Assembly (NCBI GenBank): GCA_041071465.1
Contig: CP163498.1
Coordinates: forward strand, 4,544,001 to 4,608,000
Direction: 5' to 3'
Length of the DNA: 64,000 nt
DNA from: Pseudomonas putida
GTDB taxonomy: Bacteria; Pseudomonadota; Gammaproteobacteria; Pseudomonadales; Pseudomonadaceae
In this document: piece after piece, positions 45,761 to 55,250 of the stretch
Layout of the letters: every line of letters begins with the position of its first letter
How positions within the stretch are numbered: position 1 is the first letter of the stretch
Notes under the pieces: model-generated
What the model was told of the DNA's origin: nothing
Database searches by the model: none
The model's input: only the letters and a program-made list of their open reading frames with translations
Program-made: the position numbers and the translations under genes

Positions 45761-46702
45761 ATGCAATTCGACCTGACTGACCTGCGCCTGCTGCTGGCCA
45801 TTGCCGCCACGGGCAGCCTGAGCAAGGCGGCTGCGACCTTTCCGGTGGCGGTGTCGGCGGCAAGCAATCGTCTGCGCTTGCTGGAAGAACGTTGTGGCTT
45901 GGTGCTGTTCACCCGCAAGGCAGATGGCATGCAGTTGACGCCTTCCGGGCGCCTGGTGCTGGAGGGCGCACGCAGCGTGCTGGGTGAGGCGCAAAAACTG
46001 CAGGAGACCTTGCAGCAACTGTCTGGCGAGCACCGCACCACCTTGCGCCTGGCGGCCTCTACGGTGTCCAACAGCACATTGCTGCCGGCAGTGTTGGGGC
46101 CGTTTCTGGCGGACTACCCGGAGGTCGACCTGCAACTGATGGAGCACAAGAGTGTGGACGTGCTGCGGGTGGTGGTGGCCAACGAGTGCGAGATCGGTGT
46201 GTACGATGGCATTTTGCCCAGCGAGGGGGTGGTATCGCTGCCGTTTCGCACCGAGCGCTTGGTCATGCTGGTGCCCGCCGACCATCCCCTGGCTGGGCGC
46301 GAACAGCTGCGCCTGGTCGATGCCCTGGGCTACGCGTTCATTTGCCTGCCGGGTGGGCGGCCGATGCAGCGCTTTGTCGAAGAGCTGGCGATGAACTTGG
46401 CCATGCCGCTGAAGGTGCGCGTGCGAGCGCCCAGCTTTGAGGCAATCGCACAGTTGGTGGCACAGCGCGCAGGCGTGGCCATGCTGCCTGAAACCGCCGC
46501 TGTGCGTGCGGAGCAGGAGCTGCCGGTACGCCGGGTGGCCCTGGCGGAAAGCTGGGCCACCCTGGAGCTACGCCTGTGTTTCCGTGACTGGGAGCGCCTG
46601 AGTTCGCACGGGCGGCAACTGGTGAGTTACTTGTCCGGGCAGCGGCTTACTGCGCCGGGGCCAGGCGAATACCGCTCACCTGCACCTGATCACCGGGCTT
46701 GA
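45761..46702 (+). CDS. LysR-family regulator divergent from the DMT gene
   Basis: The 313-residue protein starts MQFDLTDLRLLLAIAATGSL with HTH residues AAATFPVAVSAASNRLRLLE. GGAG six bases before ATG 45761 fixes the start. It faces away from the DMT transporter gene. Its last 56 bases overlap the end of the convergent glycine-zipper gene. Confidence 0.87.
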   Translation: MQFDLTDLRLLLAIAATGSLSKAAATFPVAVSAASNRLRLLEERCGLVLFTRKADGMQLTPSGRLVLEGARSVLGEAQKLQETLQQLSGEHRTTLRLAASTVSNSTLLPAVLGPFLADYPEVDLQLMEHKSVDVLRVVVANECEIGVYDGILPSEGVVSLPFRTERLVMLVPADHPLAGREQLRLVDALGYAFICLPGGRPMQRFVEELAMNLAMPLKVRVRAPSFEAIAQLVAQRAGVAMLPETAAVRAEQELPVRRVALAESWATLELRLCFRDWERLSSHGRQLVSYLSGQRLTAPGPGEYRSPAPDHRA

Positions 46703-46994
46703 AGTGGGCATTCGGCGAACGGTAGCGCTGGGTGCTGCCGTCGTCGTGGCGCACCATATAGGCCGCGTCGCTGTGCCCGCTGCCTTGTTGCACGGCGGCA
46801 CCACCAAAGGCGCCCAGGGCGGCACCTGCGATGGCGCCGAACGGGCCGCCAAGCGCGGCGCCGATCATCAGGCCGCTGACGCCACCAGCGCCATAGCCGA
46901 CGGTATTGTCGGCGCTTTCCGAGAGCACCTGGTCGGCGCAGGCGGGCAGGGCGATGGTCAGGGTCATCGCCAGAGGGAGCAGAGGATTTTTCAT
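46647..46994 (-). CDS. Small glycine-zipper envelope protein
   Basis: The 115-residue protein has a signal sequence (MKNPLLPLAMTLTIALPACA), where LPAC could be a weak lipobox. A glycine-zipper follows (GYGAGGVSGLMIGAALGGPF, then GAIAGAALGAFGGAAV), as in 17-kDa antigen/SlyB-like envelope proteins, then a short C-terminal domain (RHDDGSTQRYRSPNAHFKPG). The function is unknown; it probably sits in the outer membrane. Confidence 0.8.
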   Translation of the reverse strand: MKNPLLPLAMTLTIALPACADQVLSESADNTVGYGAGGVSGLMIGAALGGPFGAIAGAALGAFGGAAVQQGSGHSDAAYMVRHDDGSTQRYRSPNAHFKPGDQVQVSGIRLAPAQ

Positions 46995-47278
46995 GGTTTT
47001 TGGTCCGCAAGGCAGTGTTTGGCGAAAGGTCACGCTTCAGCTTTCGTGCCAGTTGGCCAGCCCTTCCGGTACGGCACTATCCGACCAAGTGTGGTCATTA
47101 CGACCGCGGTTCTTGTGGTGCGAATGACACGATGATGTCAATATGACATGTCGCTCGCACGGGCATCTGCAAGGGCTGGGCTATCATTTGCAGGCAACCG
47201 TGCAAGGCCCCTCTGAAAAGTCATCACGAGCGCATACAATCGGGCCTTTCTTCGTTAACCAGATAGGCCAATGCGTAT

Positions 47279-48445
47279 ATGGCGCTAGATCCACCCACGA
47301 TGTTGACCATTTCGGTTGCCTTGGCTGCTGCCGCTGCCTTGTACCTGGCAATTGAATGGCGCAGTGTCCGCGAAACCTCTCTGCTGTTCTGGAGCGCCGG
47401 TTTCGCCACCATTACTGTCGGTTGCATCCTGGCTTTGCTGCGCGGGATCGGTTTGTTGTTCATCGGCATCTGGTTCGCCAATGGCTTGCTGGTGGTCGCG
47501 CACGGTTTTTTTCTGATGGGCGTGCTGCGATTTACCCAGGAGCGCTTGTCGCGTGCCTGGCTGATGATCGTGGTGGTCTGGTTCGCCTTGCTGCTGTTGC
47601 CTGTGGGGCCGCAGTGGTCGAAGGTGATGCTGATGGTCAACTCGTTGCTGGTGGCGGCGTTGACGCTCAAGGCCAGTTTCCTGTTGCGGCCGCATGGCAG
47701 ATCGCTGAGTGTTGGCGCGGTGCAGTTGCGCTATGTGCTGCTGATTCATGGGGCATTCTATGTAGCCAAGGCGATCATTGCGATTACGCCGGGTACGTTG
47801 ATTGACCTGGCCACCTTTGGCGGGCTGATCATTCAGGTTTCCCTGGTCGAGGGGGCGATGGCGATCATGCTGATTGCCTTGTCGATGACGGGAACCGTGC
47901 GTTACCGGCGTGAGGAACGGATTGCCCGGCTGGCGGCCCGTGATCCGCTGACCGCGCTGTACAACCGGCGAGCGCTGGAGGTGCGGGCTGGGCATTTCTT
48001 CAAGGACGTGAGCCCTGCGCAACCTGGGGCGTTACTGCTGATCGACATCGACAATTTCAAGCTGGTCAACGACCTGCACGGGCATATAGCCGGGGACCGC
48101 TTGCTGATTGCCTTGAGCGAGATGATTCGCACGGCGCTGCCCGAGCGCTCGCTGGCGGCGCGGTTGGGGGGCGATGAGTTTGTCATCTTGCTGAGTGGGG
48201 CGAGTAGTGAACGGGTCATGGAGCTGGGTGGGATGCTGCGTGAGCAGTTCCAGCAGTACGCCTGCAAGACCGTGCCAACGCCGCAGGCGGTTACCTTGAG
48301 CATCGGTGCCAACCTGTTCGACCAGCCACCGGCGAGCCTGGCGGCGTTGATCGAGCAGGGGGATGTGGCGCTGTACCAGTCCAAGCGTGGAGGGCGCGAC
48401 AGCATTCGGTTTGTCGAGCGGCCCATGGCAGACATTAGCCACTAG
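47279..48445 (+). CDS. Membrane-bound diguanylate cyclase
   Basis: The 388-residue protein has about six or seven N-terminal membrane helices (LTISVALAAAAALYLAI, LLFWSAGFATITVGCILALL) and a GGDEF domain from about residue 215 with an intact ARLGGDEFVILLSG near 296. The preceding residues (PERSLAARL) lack the RxxD inhibitory site, so product inhibition at that site is not expected. It makes cyclic di-GMP. No EAL domain is present. Confidence 0.9.
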   Translation: MALDPPTMLTISVALAAAAALYLAIEWRSVRETSLLFWSAGFATITVGCILALLRGIGLLFIGIWFANGLLVVAHGFFLMGVLRFTQERLSRAWLMIVVVWFALLLLPVGPQWSKVMLMVNSLLVAALTLKASFLLRPHGRSLSVGAVQLRYVLLIHGAFYVAKAIIAITPGTLIDLATFGGLIIQVSLVEGAMAIMLIALSMTGTVRYRREERIARLAARDPLTALYNRRALEVRAGHFFKDVSPAQPGALLLIDIDNFKLVNDLHGHIAGDRLLIALSEMIRTALPERSLAARLGGDEFVILLSGASSERVMELGGMLREQFQQYACKTVPTPQAVTLSIGANLFDQPPASLAALIEQGDVALYQSKRGGRDSIRFVERPMADISH

Positions 48446-48451
48446 TCTGTT

Positions 48452-48499
48452 TTTTGCTTTTGCTTTTGCTTTTGCTTTTGCTTTTGCTTTTGCTTTTGC
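48452..48499. repeat. Hexamer array, 8 x TTTTGC
   Basis: Eight perfect tandem TTTTGC units begin 7 bp after the diguanylate cyclase stop. They border the left arm of the large inverted repeat. Frames across the array would encode KQKQ repeats on the other strand, which I do not regard as a real gene. Confidence 0.95.
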
Positions 48500-48532
48500 T
48501 TTTTAGCGCGCGGTAGTTCAGGCGACGCAGGT

Positions 48533-49126
48533 TGCGACTTCGGGAGGCCGAGCGCAGGGCTTGCGGAGGGAGGTGACGGGCATGGATGCCCGTCAAGCGC
48601 TGGGCCCCAGGATGGGGCCTGCAGCGCGGTCCTCCCGGGAGCAAGCCCGGAGCGAGGGGACCCCGGAGCGCAGCGCAGGGGCCGGATGATGGGAGCGGAC
48701 GGTTTTTGGTTCCTTTTTGCCACGACAAAAAGGGACCCGCCGTAAGGGCGGAAAGGTGACTTTGCGCCACCTGCGTGAATGAATGTTTACTTGGTGTGAA
48801 GGCCCACATCCAAGAAGCAAGAAGCAAGAAGCAAGAAGCAGAATTTGTCTGTTTTGACTCAGCGAACAGTCCGTTTGCGATGGCGACACTGACTCACCTT
48901 TTCGCCCTTACGGCGAGTCACTTTTTGTCAAACGCGACAAAAAGTAACCAAAAAACGCTGCGCTCCCATCATCCGGCCCCTACGCTGCGCTCCGGGGTCC
49001 CCTCACTCCGGCCTTGCTCCCGGGAGGACCGCGCTGCAGGCCCCATCCTGGGGCCCAGCGCTTGACGGGCATCCATGCCCGTCACCTCCCTCCGCAAGGC
49101 CTGCGCTCGGCCTCCTGAAGTCGCGA
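48533..49126. repeat. Large imperfect inverted repeat (arms about 230 bp)
   Basis: Left arm 48533-48760 and right arm 48891-49126 are inverted copies at roughly 90% identity by eye, sharing blocks such as GACGGGCATGGATGCCCGTC and GGGCCCCAGGATGGGGCC, which are themselves palindromic. The 130-bp centre holds short GCAAGAA repeats (48814-48840). It fills the gap from 48446 to 49200 together with two hexamer arrays. The arms resemble a dispersed non-coding element of Pseudomonas genomes; no transposase is present. Confidence 0.85.
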
Positions 49127-49173
49127 AGATCAAGATCAAGATCAAGATCAAGATCAAGATCAAGATCAAGATC
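49126..49173. repeat. Hexamer array, 8 x AAGATC
   Basis: Eight perfect AAGATC units abut the outer end of the right arm. Unit count equals that of the TTTTGC array at the other end, but the unit differs. A frame through it would read KIKIKI, not a credible protein. Confidence 0.95.
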
Positions 49174-49200
49174 AAAACATGTACGATGCGGCGGTTGTAT

Positions 49201-49521
49201 TTACTTGTTGTTGATGCACTGCGACTGCGCGCTGTAGCGAATGGTCTGCAAGCGCCCCTGGCTGTCTTCGAAAGTCATCAGCTTCGGCGTTACGGTGCAG
49301 GTTCGTGGGTCACCGGACTGTCGCACGACACTGGCGATATCCAGTTTCATGCCGTAGCGATAGTCCTCAACCGTCGGCATCGGCTTGCCCGCCTTGGCCG
49401 CATACGCCAAAACCGCCTGCTGGTGTTCAGCCAGCAACTGCTCGGTACGGTCATCGGAAAAGGCCAGCGCCTGGCCAGTCAGCACTAGCAGCAATGCGCC
49501 GCCAGAAAGTAAGGCTTTCAT
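49201..49521 (-). CDS. DUF2790-type small periplasmic protein
   Basis: The 106-residue protein has a signal peptide (MKALLSGGALLLVLTGQALA) and the pattern YRYGMKLDIASVVRQSGDPR then TCTVTPKLMTFEDSQGRLQT, typical of the Pseudomonas DUF2790 family, with a Cys pair. The function is unknown; some relatives respond to metals. Confidence 0.8.
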   Translation of the reverse strand: MKALLSGGALLLVLTGQALAFSDDRTEQLLAEHQQAVLAYAAKAGKPMPTVEDYRYGMKLDIASVVRQSGDPRTCTVTPKLMTFEDSQGRLQTIRYSAQSQCINNK

Positions 49522-49617
49522 CCTCGAACCTCTGTAGGTCAGTCATCTCGGCACTCAGGCTATCGATGGCCAACCCACAGGGGCATGACGGCAAACTTAC
49601 ATTTCAGAAAGGGACGC

Positions 49618-50991
49618 TCAGGTCGCCACCTGGTAGCACGGTACGTACGCCGCGCCGCCGGGCAATTTCATGCGGTGCTGGTCGACGAACGCCTGCAGCA
49701 GCCGGCCCAGTGGGTCCAGCACGGCACTGTCGCCGTGAATCTGATAGGGCCCGTGTTCCTCGATCAGGCGGATGCCTTTGTCCTTGACGTTGCCGGCGAC
49801 GATGCCGGAAAACGCCCGACGCAGGTTGGCTGCCAGCTCATGGGGCGGTAGCGCGCGGCGTAGGTCCAGTTCGGCCATGGCTTGGTGGGTCGGATCGAAC
49901 GGGCGCTGGAAGCTCTCCTCGATCTTCAGCAACCAGTTGAAGTGGAAGGCATCGTTGCGCTCGCGGCGGAACTGCTTCACCGCCTTGAGCCCTTCGACCA
50001 TGTGCCGGGAGACTTCCGCCGGGTCGTCGATGATGATCTCGTACAGGCGGTGCGCTGCTTCACCCAGGGTGGCGCCGACGAAGGCGTGCAGCTGTTGCAG
50101 GTACGGCTCGGCACTGCGCGGGCCGGTGAGAACCACAGGGAAGGGCAGGCCTTGGTTGTCCGGGTGCATGAGGATGCCCAGCAGGTAGAGGAACTCCTCT
50201 GCCGTACCGGCACCGCCGGGGAAGATGATGATGCCATGGCCGACACGCACGAAGGCTTCCAGGCGCTTCTCGATGTCCGGCAGGATCACCAGTTCGTTTA
50301 CGATCGGGTTGGGTGCCTCGGCGGCGATGATGCCTGGCTCGGTCAGGCCCAGGTAGCGGCTGCCGTGCATGCGTTGCTTGGCGTGGGCGATGGTGGCGCC
50401 TTTCATCGGCCCCTTCATCACGCCAGGGCCGCAGCCGGTGCACACATCCAGCTTGCGCAGGCCCAGCTCGTGGCCGACCTTCTTGGTGTACTGGTATTCC
50501 TCGGTGCTGATCGAGTGGCCGCCCCAGCACACCACCATCTTCGGCTCCACGCCCGGGCGCAGGGTGCGCGCGTTGCGCAGCAGGTGGAACACGTAATCGG
50601 TGATGCCCTGGGAGCTTTCCAGATCGATGCGCTGGCTGGCCAGTTCGCTTTCGGTGTAGACGATGTCGCGCAGGGCGCTGAACAGCATTTCGCGGGTGCT
50701 GGCGATCATTTCGCCATCGACGAAGGCATCGGCCGGCGCATTGAGCAGCTCCAGGCGCACGCCACGGTCTTGTTGGTGGATCCTGACCTCGAAGTCCTTG
50801 TAGGCCTCAAGGATGGTCTTGGCATTGTCGACATGGGCGCCGGTGTTGAGGATGGCCAGGGCGCACTGGCGGAACAGGGTGTAAAGGCTACCGGTACCGA
50901 CTTCACTCAGTTGCTGCACTTCACGTTGTGACAGCGTTTCCAGGCTGCCTTTGGGGCTGACGGATGCATTGATGACATTGCGTTGAGGCAT
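49618..50991 (-). CDS. ppnN: Nucleotide 5'-monophosphate nucleosidase (PpnN/YgdH)
   Basis: The 457-residue protein contains the LOG-family motif PGGAGTAEEFLYLLG within GHGIIIFPGGAGTAEE and the upstream TGCGPGVMKGPMKGATIAHA. N- and C-terminal extensions match PpnN, which cleaves purine and pyrimidine monophosphates to base and ribose 5-phosphate and is stimulated by (p)ppGpp in E. coli. Length agrees (454 in E. coli). It stands alone. Confidence 0.93.
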   Translation of the reverse strand: MPQRNVINASVSPKGSLETLSQREVQQLSEVGTGSLYTLFRQCALAILNTGAHVDNAKTILEAYKDFEVRIHQQDRGVRLELLNAPADAFVDGEMIASTREMLFSALRDIVYTESELASQRIDLESSQGITDYVFHLLRNARTLRPGVEPKMVVCWGGHSISTEEYQYTKKVGHELGLRKLDVCTGCGPGVMKGPMKGATIAHAKQRMHGSRYLGLTEPGIIAAEAPNPIVNELVILPDIEKRLEAFVRVGHGIIIFPGGAGTAEEFLYLLGILMHPDNQGLPFPVVLTGPRSAEPYLQQLHAFVGATLGEAAHRLYEIIIDDPAEVSRHMVEGLKAVKQFRRERNDAFHFNWLLKIEESFQRPFDPTHQAMAELDLRRALPPHELAANLRRAFSGIVAGNVKDKGIRLIEEHGPYQIHGDSAVLDPLGRLLQAFVDQHRMKLPGGAAYVPCYQVAT

Positions 50992-51122
50992 CTAAGTCTT
51001 TCCTGTGCGGGTAAAACATCCTTCTTTGACAACACCATACCGAGAAATGTGGACGGCAACGAGGGGGGCGTGGAAAAAGCTTGAAACCGAGTCGCCTGCA
51101 AAGCGGGCGACTCGGTCTTGAA

Positions 51123-52184
51123 TCATCCCAACAGCTTCTGCACACCGAGGGTAATCGCCAAACCACCCCCGACCAGCCACAGGTTAAGAATCGCCCCGGT
51201 AGCCAGCGCCTTTGGCCCGGCCTGGCGGATCTGGCTGAAGCGCGTCTCCATCCCCAGCGCGGTCATGGCCATGGTCAAGGCAAAGGTGTCCAGGCTGTTG
51301 ACCGTCTGGGTCACGCTGCCGGGCAGCACCTGCAGCGAATTCACCAGCACCAGGGCAAGGAAGCCGAAGGCGAACCAAGGCATGGCGATGCGGCCGTTAC
51401 CCTGCGCCAGGCCGGCCTGGCGCGACCGGCTGATCCACAGGCCCACCACCAACAGCACCGGCACCAGCAGCATGACCCGGGTCATCTTGACGATGGTGGC
51501 GATGTGCGTGGCCTCGGGGCTGACGTTGCTGGCCGCGCCGACCACCTGCGCCACTTCGTGGATGGTGCCGCCCAGCAAAAGCCCGGCGCCCATGGTGTCA
51601 AGGTGCAGCCAGCCGGCGTTGATCGCCAGTGGGTAAAGGAACATCGACAAGGTACCGAACAGCACCACGCTACCGACCGCCATGGCGCTTTTATGCGGGG
51701 CGCTGCGCAGCGCCGATTCGAATGCCAGCACGGCGGCAGCGCCGCAGATGGCGCTGCCGGCGGCGGTCAGCAAGGCAGTATCGCGGTCCAGCTTGAATAC
51801 TTTCATGCCGCACCACAGGCCGATCAGCAGGGTGCTGGACACCACCAGCACCGACACGATGAGCCCCGACCAGCCGACCTCGGCAATTTCCTGCAGGCTT
51901 ACCCGCAGGCCGAAGAATGCCACGGCGATGCGCAACAGGCCGCGAGCGGAAAAGTTGATACCAGCCGCCCAGCTTGCCGGTACACCGTCTCGCAGCGCGT
52001 TGCCATACAGTGCACCGGCGACGATACCGACGATCAATGGGCTGATGCCCAGGTTGGCGATGGCGGGCAGGGCAGCCAGTTGAGTGACTGCAAGCGCGAA
52101 CAGCGCGACGAACAGGATGCCATTGAGCCGCCCTCGGGTAGAGAGGGTAGGGGCAAAAGCAGGGTTGGACGGAACCGTGGCCAT
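51123..52184 (-). CDS. YeiH-family putative exporter (UPF0324)
   Basis: The 353-residue protein has about ten hydrophobic segments and family motifs GISPLIVGIVAGALYGNALR, GSAICGAAAVLAFESAL and GGTIHEVAQVVGAA. YeiH proteins are annotated as putative sulphate or sulphonate exporters; the substrate is not proven. It diverges from a LysR gene, as in other bacteria where a YeiE/CysB-like regulator pairs with YeiH. Confidence 0.88.
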   Translation of the reverse strand: MATVPSNPAFAPTLSTRGRLNGILFVALFALAVTQLAALPAIANLGISPLIVGIVAGALYGNALRDGVPASWAAGINFSARGLLRIAVAFFGLRVSLQEIAEVGWSGLIVSVLVVSSTLLIGLWCGMKVFKLDRDTALLTAAGSAICGAAAVLAFESALRSAPHKSAMAVGSVVLFGTLSMFLYPLAINAGWLHLDTMGAGLLLGGTIHEVAQVVGAASNVSPEATHIATIVKMTRVMLLVPVLLVVGLWISRSRQAGLAQGNGRIAMPWFAFGFLALVLVNSLQVLPGSVTQTVNSLDTFALTMAMTALGMETRFSQIRQAGPKALATGAILNLWLVGGGLAITLGVQKLLG

Positions 52185-52294
52185 GTGAGTCCTCCGGAAA
52201 GTGTTTCGACAAGGCCTACGTTAATCTGGTTATAAGCTTATAAAAAATCGTAATTTAGGATGGCAAATATCCGAATAGCTGATATTTTTAATTC

Positions 52295-53203
52295 ATGACC
52301 CCAGAACAGCTGATAACGTTCGCCACCGTTGCCGAGCACGGCAACATCAGCCATGCAGCCCAGGCCTTGCACTTGTCGCAGCCGGCGGTGTCCGGCCAGC
52401 TCAAGCTGTTGCAGGAGGCGTTTGGCGAGCCGCTGTATCAGCGTGCCGGCCGTGGTGTGCGGTTGACGGCAGCCGGCGAGCAGTTGCTGGCCCATGCCGA
52501 GCGCCTGCGCGAGACCTTCCGCCAGGCCCAGGCATTGCGCGAGGCCATGCGTGGCCTGGAGCGCGGTACCTTGCGTATCGGTGCCAGTACCACACCCGCC
52601 AGCTACCTGCTGCCTTACCTGATTGCCGACTTCCATGCCCGCCACCCGGAGGTGCTGGTGACGACATCGCACGGCAACACGGCGGAAATCGTCGCTGCGC
52701 TGGACAGTGTCGACATCGCCCTGATCGAAGGGCCGCCCGGGCAGGAGTTGCCCTTGGGCACGGCAGTGACGGCCTGGCGGGAGGACGAGATCGTTGCCAT
52801 CGTGCCCAGTGGTCATCCGCTGGCTGGCAGTGACCAGCAGGCCTTGGCGTCGCTGGGTGCCTACCCGTTGGTGCTGCGCGAGAGCGGCTCGGGGGTGCGG
52901 CAGATCGTCGAGCGGGCATTTGCCCGTGATGGTGTAGCGATGCGCGTAGCGCTGGAGATTGCCGGGGTGGAAGGGGTGAAGGAGGCGGTGCGTGCGGGGA
53001 TGGGCGTTGGTTTTGTGTCGGCGATGTCCATCCGCCATGAGGATGGGGCGCTGCACAGGTTGCAGGTGGCGCCCCAGGCACTGGTGCGGCGGTTTTCCAT
53101 ACTGGTGCCGCATGCGGCTACACCGTCGCGGGCGGCTTCGCGGTTCCTTGAATTGTGTGTTGATATGCAAGGGGCAGGAGCGGGTGAAGTCCATTCACCT
53201 TGA
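52295..53203 (+). CDS. LysR-family regulator (YeiE-like), divergent from YeiH
   Basis: The 302-residue protein starts MTPEQLITFATVAEHGNISH with HTH residues AAQALHLSQPAVSGQLKLLQ and a LysR effector domain. It faces the YeiH exporter across 110 AT-rich bp that should hold the shared operator. The signal is unknown; YeiE-type regulators respond to sulphite in some species. Confidence 0.88.
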   Translation: MTPEQLITFATVAEHGNISHAAQALHLSQPAVSGQLKLLQEAFGEPLYQRAGRGVRLTAAGEQLLAHAERLRETFRQAQALREAMRGLERGTLRIGASTTPASYLLPYLIADFHARHPEVLVTTSHGNTAEIVAALDSVDIALIEGPPGQELPLGTAVTAWREDEIVAIVPSGHPLAGSDQQALASLGAYPLVLRESGSGVRQIVERAFARDGVAMRVALEIAGVEGVKEAVRAGMGVGFVSAMSIRHEDGALHRLQVAPQALVRRFSILVPHAATPSRAASRFLELCVDMQGAGAGEVHSP

Positions 53204-53376
53204 AGATGTTTCTGTAGCCGGTGGGAGACGTGCGGCCAGTTGCCGAAGTCTGCTACCTGATAGCGCCAGCACGAGGGTCGATATAACCAAGTAACCTGTC
53301 AAAAACGCCAGTGTTCAAAGCCCCCGTATCTATTTAAGGTGAAGGCATTCGATGCTTGAAATCTGGAGTAGTCTAG

Positions 53377-54249
53377 ATGAGATGCAACCTTCGAAATGCT
53401 GGTATCCAGAATCGCCCGACTTATGGTCAATCCTATACACCTTACGGCTTTTCCGGTAAATCACAATATTCGCCCATTGTCGGATTCGCCGGCCAGTGGT
53501 TTGACACGATAAGTGGCTTGTGTCCGCTAGGAAATGGTCGGCGTCTGTACAGCCCTTCAATCTGCCGTTTTACCCGTCCTGATTTTTTAAGCCCGTTTGG
53601 TGGCGGGGGGATAAATGCGTATGCCTATTGCTCTGGTGATCCTATGAATTATGTCGATCCTTCTGGGTCTTCCAGGAATACGTCCAGGGGGCACGTGAAC
53701 CCTCAAACGACCTTGGATATCAATATTTTGCAAAAGGAGGGTTTTCCATCAAGCTTGCACCCACAGCTTTTGCATTTCCGGAAAGTGGCGAAGGGAATAC
53801 ATCGAGGGCCGATGGAAAAGAATGTCGTAGTTGCACGGTTATATAAGCATGACGCTCCGCACTATGCGTACACTCGATGGGACCTAAAATACAATTTTGC
53901 AACCAATGAGTTTGCAGCGGATTTTGTGGCTGGTAGCCCCATTTTTCATTTGCCGGTTGGTCGCTATGAGGCGAAGCTGAATATTTTTGTCTTGGGCGTG
54001 GGACCTTTCAAACCTGCACGAGGGCTCGGAAATTCTAAATCTTACGAAGTCCGTAAAAGAGATCTTAAGGGTTTCTCTCTTCCTGCTGCTCAGCACGAGA
54101 GACCGCAGCTTGCAGGGGCAGCGTGGCCTGAAGTTGCTAAAGCAATGTGGGATGTGCGTTTCCAAAGGGAGATTGACCGGTTTGATGAGATGCTTGAGCG
54201 CTATGGACCACCAGAAGCGCCCCCTTCTCCACCCCCTAGGCGACGCTAA
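53377..54249 (+). CDS. Orphan RHS-core protein with a variable C-terminal domain
   Basis: The 290-residue protein has a short RHS-associated core (YGQSYTPYGFSGKSQYSPIV; GNGRRLYSPSICRFTRPDF; GGGGINAYAYCSGDPMNYVD, then PSG), followed at about residue 97 by an unrelated region. That region (KEGFPSSLHPQLLHFRKVAK, FHLPVGRYEAKLNIFVLGVG) ends in a Pro/Arg-rich tail (PPEAPPSPPPRRR). RHS cores commonly carry exchangeable toxin domains, so the C-terminus may be a toxin, but I do not recognise it. The gene is AT-rich against its neighbours, indicating transfer. No full-length Rhs, VgrG or immunity gene is adjacent. GGAG precedes the ATG. Confidence 0.7.
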   Translation: MRCNLRNAGIQNRPTYGQSYTPYGFSGKSQYSPIVGFAGQWFDTISGLCPLGNGRRLYSPSICRFTRPDFLSPFGGGGINAYAYCSGDPMNYVDPSGSSRNTSRGHVNPQTTLDINILQKEGFPSSLHPQLLHFRKVAKGIHRGPMEKNVVVARLYKHDAPHYAYTRWDLKYNFATNEFAADFVAGSPIFHLPVGRYEAKLNIFVLGVGPFKPARGLGNSKSYEVRKRDLKGFSLPAAQHERPQLAGAAWPEVAKAMWDVRFQREIDRFDEMLERYGPPEAPPSPPPRRR

Positions 54250-54320
54250 CTCCAGAAATAAGCCTTCTCGCTTTCGTTAAGCAGGCACGGCATGCGTTGA
54301 GCCACGCCCAGGACACACAT

Positions 54321-55250
54321 TCAATGCGCGCAGCGACTGGTATCGCCTTGCGCCGCTGGCGCCTTTCGCGCTGCCGCCAGAAGGGTAGCCAGCACGATCA
54401 ACGCGGCACCCGCCGCCATACGCAGGCTCGGCTGGTCACCAAACAACCACCAGGCACCCATGATCGCGTAAACCGGCTCCAGCGCGATGATCATGCCCGC
54501 CGTGCGCGCTTCCAGCCCTTTCAGGCTCCTGACGAACAGGAATTGCGACAGGCCGGTGCAGAACACCCCCAGCAATGCCAGGTTGACCCAGTCGCTGCCG
54601 CCCAGGCTGGTGCTGCTCAGGTGAGTGAAGGCAAACGGCGCCACCAGTACGGCCACCACCACGTTTTGCCAGAAGGCGACCTGCATGGCATTCATGCTCG
54701 ATGCATTGCGGCGGTTGGCTACGGTCAGCAAGGCGAACGCCAGGCCCGAGCCCAACCCCCAAAACAGGCCGAGGGTGCCTTTGTCGAGCAGGTCGAAGGT
54801 GGGTACTACCAGCACCAGGCCGGCCGTGACCATCAGCAACAGCACACCTTGTACCGCACCGATGCGTTGGCCGAACACGCCACGCTCGACCATGGCGATG
54901 AACGCCGGGAAGCTGGCGAAGCCCAGGGTGGCAACCGCTACGCCACCGACTTTCACGGCAATGAAGAAGGTCACCCAGTGGGTCGCCAGCAGGGCGCCGG
55001 TCAGGCCCAGCACTGGCAGGTTGCGCAGGGTCAGCGCATCGAGCAGGCGTGTCCCCTTGAGCCCGGCGACGAAGCCCAAGGCAATGAAGGCGAAGGTGGC
55101 GCGGCCGAAGGTGATGATGCTGGCATCGGCTTCTATCAGGTGACCGAGAATGCCGGTCAGGCCGAACAACACAGCGGCAATATGGGCAACGCACAGGGCG
55201 TTGCGGTGGCCGGTGGCAGCACCGGCTACGGGGATTGAAGTCGCGATCAT
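54321..55250 (-). CDS. EamA/DMT-family transporter
   Basis: The 309-residue membrane protein has ten helices in two EamA repeats (NALCVAHIAAVLFGLTGILG; KVGGVAVATLGFASFPAFIA). Substrate unknown. ATG 55250 begins the family N-terminus; the open frame continues upstream without support. The upstream XRE-cupin gene is on the same strand 295 bp away. Confidence 0.85.
   Translation of the reverse strand: MIATSIPVAGAATGHRNALCVAHIAAVLFGLTGILGHLIEADASIITFGRATFAFIALGFVAGLKGTRLLDALTLRNLPVLGLTGALLATHWVTFFIAVKVGGVAVATLGFASFPAFIAMVERGVFGQRIGAVQGVLLLMVTAGLVLVVPTFDLLDKGTLGLFWGLGSGLAFALLTVANRRNASSMNAMQVAFWQNVVVAVLVAPFAFTHLSSTSLGGSDWVNLALLGVFCTGLSQFLFVRSLKGLEARTAGMIIALEPVYAIMGAWWLFGDQPSLRMAAGAALIVLATLLAAARKAPAAQGDTSRCAH

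Noticed and set aside
48452..49173. CRISPR array
   Set aside because: The repeats are contiguous hexamers without spacers, and no cas genes are near.
48442..49175. Small ORFs reading KQKQKQ or KIKIKI across the hexamer arrays
   Set aside because: The repeats arise from the tandem hexamers in one frame; the rest is inverted-repeat DNA and no domain or ribosome site supports them.
49126..49521. Plus-strand ORF through the AAGATC array into 49488
   Set aside because: It is antisense to the DUF2790 gene, which has a signal peptide and family pattern.
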